A DNA stretch of 24,264 bases from Bacillota bacterium (lineage in GTDB: Bacteria; Bacillota; Clostridia; Christensenellales; CAG-138): assembly GCA_023399275.1 (NCBI GenBank), contig JAEWQH010000056.1:1-24264 (forward strand), written 5' to 3'. Below, one piece after another: positions 23,572 through 24,264 of the stretch. Position numbers and translations under genes: made by a program. Each line of letters starts with the position of its first letter. The first letter of the stretch is position 1. The notes beneath the pieces are model-generated. The model worked only from the letters and a program-made list of their open reading frames with translations. It made no database searches and was not told the DNA's origin.

Positions 23572-23793
23572 GGCGGCGCCTGAATGCGGCCGGAGTCAAA
23601 GGCACGCCGGCAAAGAGCGCAGGGAATTGACCCTTGTGCGGCAGTTCATTGCGCCGGCACGGCAGGAACCGATGGATTAAGCGCTGCGGCGTTTACCAAT
23701 ACAAAAGTGGACCGAACACGCTGAAGGCACGCCGAAAAAGTGTGTCTTTTTGTATGCGCGGACAAACGCAAGGGAGCGGAGCGTATTTTTCTA
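23572..23793. other. Spacer upstream of the 2Fe-2S operon
   Basis: No gene is seen. An 11-mer, AAGGCACGCCG, occurs twice in direct orientation (23599-23609 and 23724-23734). The second copy is followed by a weak AT hairpin, AAAAAG/CTTTTT (23736-23752), that could act as a poor terminator for the regulator transcript. Confidence 0.4.
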
Positions 23794-23822
23794 TGGAAAC
23801 GCACGAAATAAGATGATATAAT
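23794..23822 (+). promoter_or_regulatory. Strong extended -10 promoter of the 2Fe-2S subunit gene
   Basis: TGGAAA (23794-23799) and a perfect TATAAT (23817-23822) are 17 bp apart, and TG at 23814-23815 gives an extended -10. Start is expected near 23829, leaving a leader of about 20 nt. The -35 overlaps ATGGAAACGCACGAA (23793-23807), which fits the Bacillota catabolite-response (cre) consensus at 14 of 15 positions. The -10 runs into TAGTACTACTA (23822-23832), a possible operator. Confidence 0.65.
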
Positions 23823-23823
23823 A

Positions 23824-23865
23824 GTACTACTAACTAGCTTGGAGAAACAATGGATCGTACTACTA
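23824..23865. repeat. Direct repeats GTACTACTA flanking the start of the 2Fe-2S gene
   Basis: GTACTACTA occurs at 23824-23832, at the transcription start, and again at 23857-23865, inside codons 3-6. The two are offset by 33 bp. GTACTACT also occurs at 13207-13214 near the PTS promoter. They may be regulator sites on the same face of the DNA. Confidence 0.45.
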
Positions 23866-24264
23866 TAATGCTCAACGGAGAACGGGTGGAAATCGAAGCG
23901 GACAAAAACGGGACGCTCTTATATGTTTTGCGCGAGGTGCTGGATTTGACCGGCACCAAATGCGGCTGCGGCACCGGGGATTGCGGTGCGTGCAAGGTGA
24001 TTGTAGAGGGGGAGGCGAAGAATGCCTGCCTGCTCAAGCTCGGCTCGCTGGAGGGCAAGCGCGTGGAGACCATCGAGGGACTCTATCAAAACGGCATGCT
24101 GCACCCCATCCAGCGCGCGTTTATCGACTGCGGTGCGATCCAGTGCGGCTTTTGCACGCCGGGGATGGTCATCTCCGCCAAGGCGCTGCTCGACCGGGAG
24201 CCGGATCCGACCGAGGAGCAGATCCGCCAGGCGCTGAGCAACAACCTCTGCCGCTGCACGGGCT
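23850..24264 (+). CDS. Xanthine dehydrogenase-family 2Fe-2S subunit (5' part, runs off the window)
   Basis: The first 138 codons encode a small iron-sulfur subunit of the molybdenum hydroxylase family. The N-terminal ferredoxin-like cluster is bound by the cysteines of TKCGCGTGDCGACKV (about 36-50) and NAC (about 59-61). The second cluster is bound by QCGFCTPGM and NLCRCTG near the window end. Such subunits (XdhC/CoxS type, about 155-165 residues) pass electrons from a molybdopterin subunit to a flavin subunit in oxidation of xanthine, nicotinate or related rings. GGAG (23841-23844) lies five bases before ATG 23850. The large and flavin subunits, if present, lie beyond the window. The frame is cut by the window edge, not broken. 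Confidence 0.9.
   Translation, partial: MDRTTIMLNGERVEIEADKNGTLLYVLREVLDLTGTKCGCGTGDCGACKVIVEGEAKNACLLKLGSLEGKRVETIEGLYQNGMLHPIQRAFIDCGAIQCGFCTPGMVISAKALLDREPDPTEEQIRQALSNNLCRCTG

Overview
The window reads like a chromosomal segment of a GC-rich Bacillota, probably a gut-type Clostridia relative. The reasons are strong AGGAGG-type ribosome binding sites, sigma-A style TTGnnn-17-TATAAT promoters, a YdaJKLMN/Pss-type exopolysaccharide operon, mannose-family PTS genes, an HPr with both His15 and Ser46, and PucR and GntR regulators. Nothing marks it as a phage or plasmid, and no tRNA, rRNA, CRISPR array or insertion sequence was seen. The taxonomic guess is inference.

Region 1 (1-11251, all +) is an exopolysaccharide operon entered part-way. 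It holds a partial CDS, a GT-C-like membrane glycosyltransferase, a GH8-like glycosidase (YdaJ-like), a DUF2334 protein (YdaL-like), a processive GT2 synthase (YdaM-like), a BcsB-like membrane-anchored protein (YdaN-like), a membrane protein with a degenerate GGDEF domain that keeps an RxxD c-di-GMP site (YdaK/PssE-like), a GH26 lipoprotein with a CBM35-like module, and a UDP-GlcNAc 2-epimerase. The synthase has no PilZ domain, so c-di-GMP control probably runs through the separate degenerate GGDEF protein. The epimerase suggests a ManNAc-containing polymer, as reported for the Listeria Pss polysaccharide. The GT-C protein may add a side group, and the GH8 and GH26 enzymes may trim or release the polymer.

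Region 2 (11268-13727) is a PucR-family regulator on the minus strand, then about 840 bp without a convincing gene. This gap separates it from a divergent plus-strand operon. The first part holds a candidate promoter for each side and several dyads. The rest looks like a leader of about 500 nt.

Region 3 (13728-21112, all +) is a self-contained sugar module: DhnA-type class I aldolase, zinc-dependent dehydrogenase, mannose-family PTS EIIA, EIIB, EIIC and EIID, a dedicated HPr and EI, and a creatininase-family hydrolase. The EIIC gene has an in-frame TAG that cuts off its last membrane helix, although the reading frame continues intact into the start of EIID. Stem-loop terminators sit just before the HPr gene and just before the next gene.

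Region 4 (21148-24264, all +) holds an ATZ/TRZ-type amidohydrolase, a GntR/UTRA regulator with its own promoter, and the start of a xanthine-dehydrogenase-type 2Fe-2S subunit behind a strong extended -10 promoter. This suggests purine or other N-heterocycle catabolism. Short TAGTAC-type elements recur at the PucR, PTS and 2Fe-2S promoters, which suggests shared control of regions 2 to 4.
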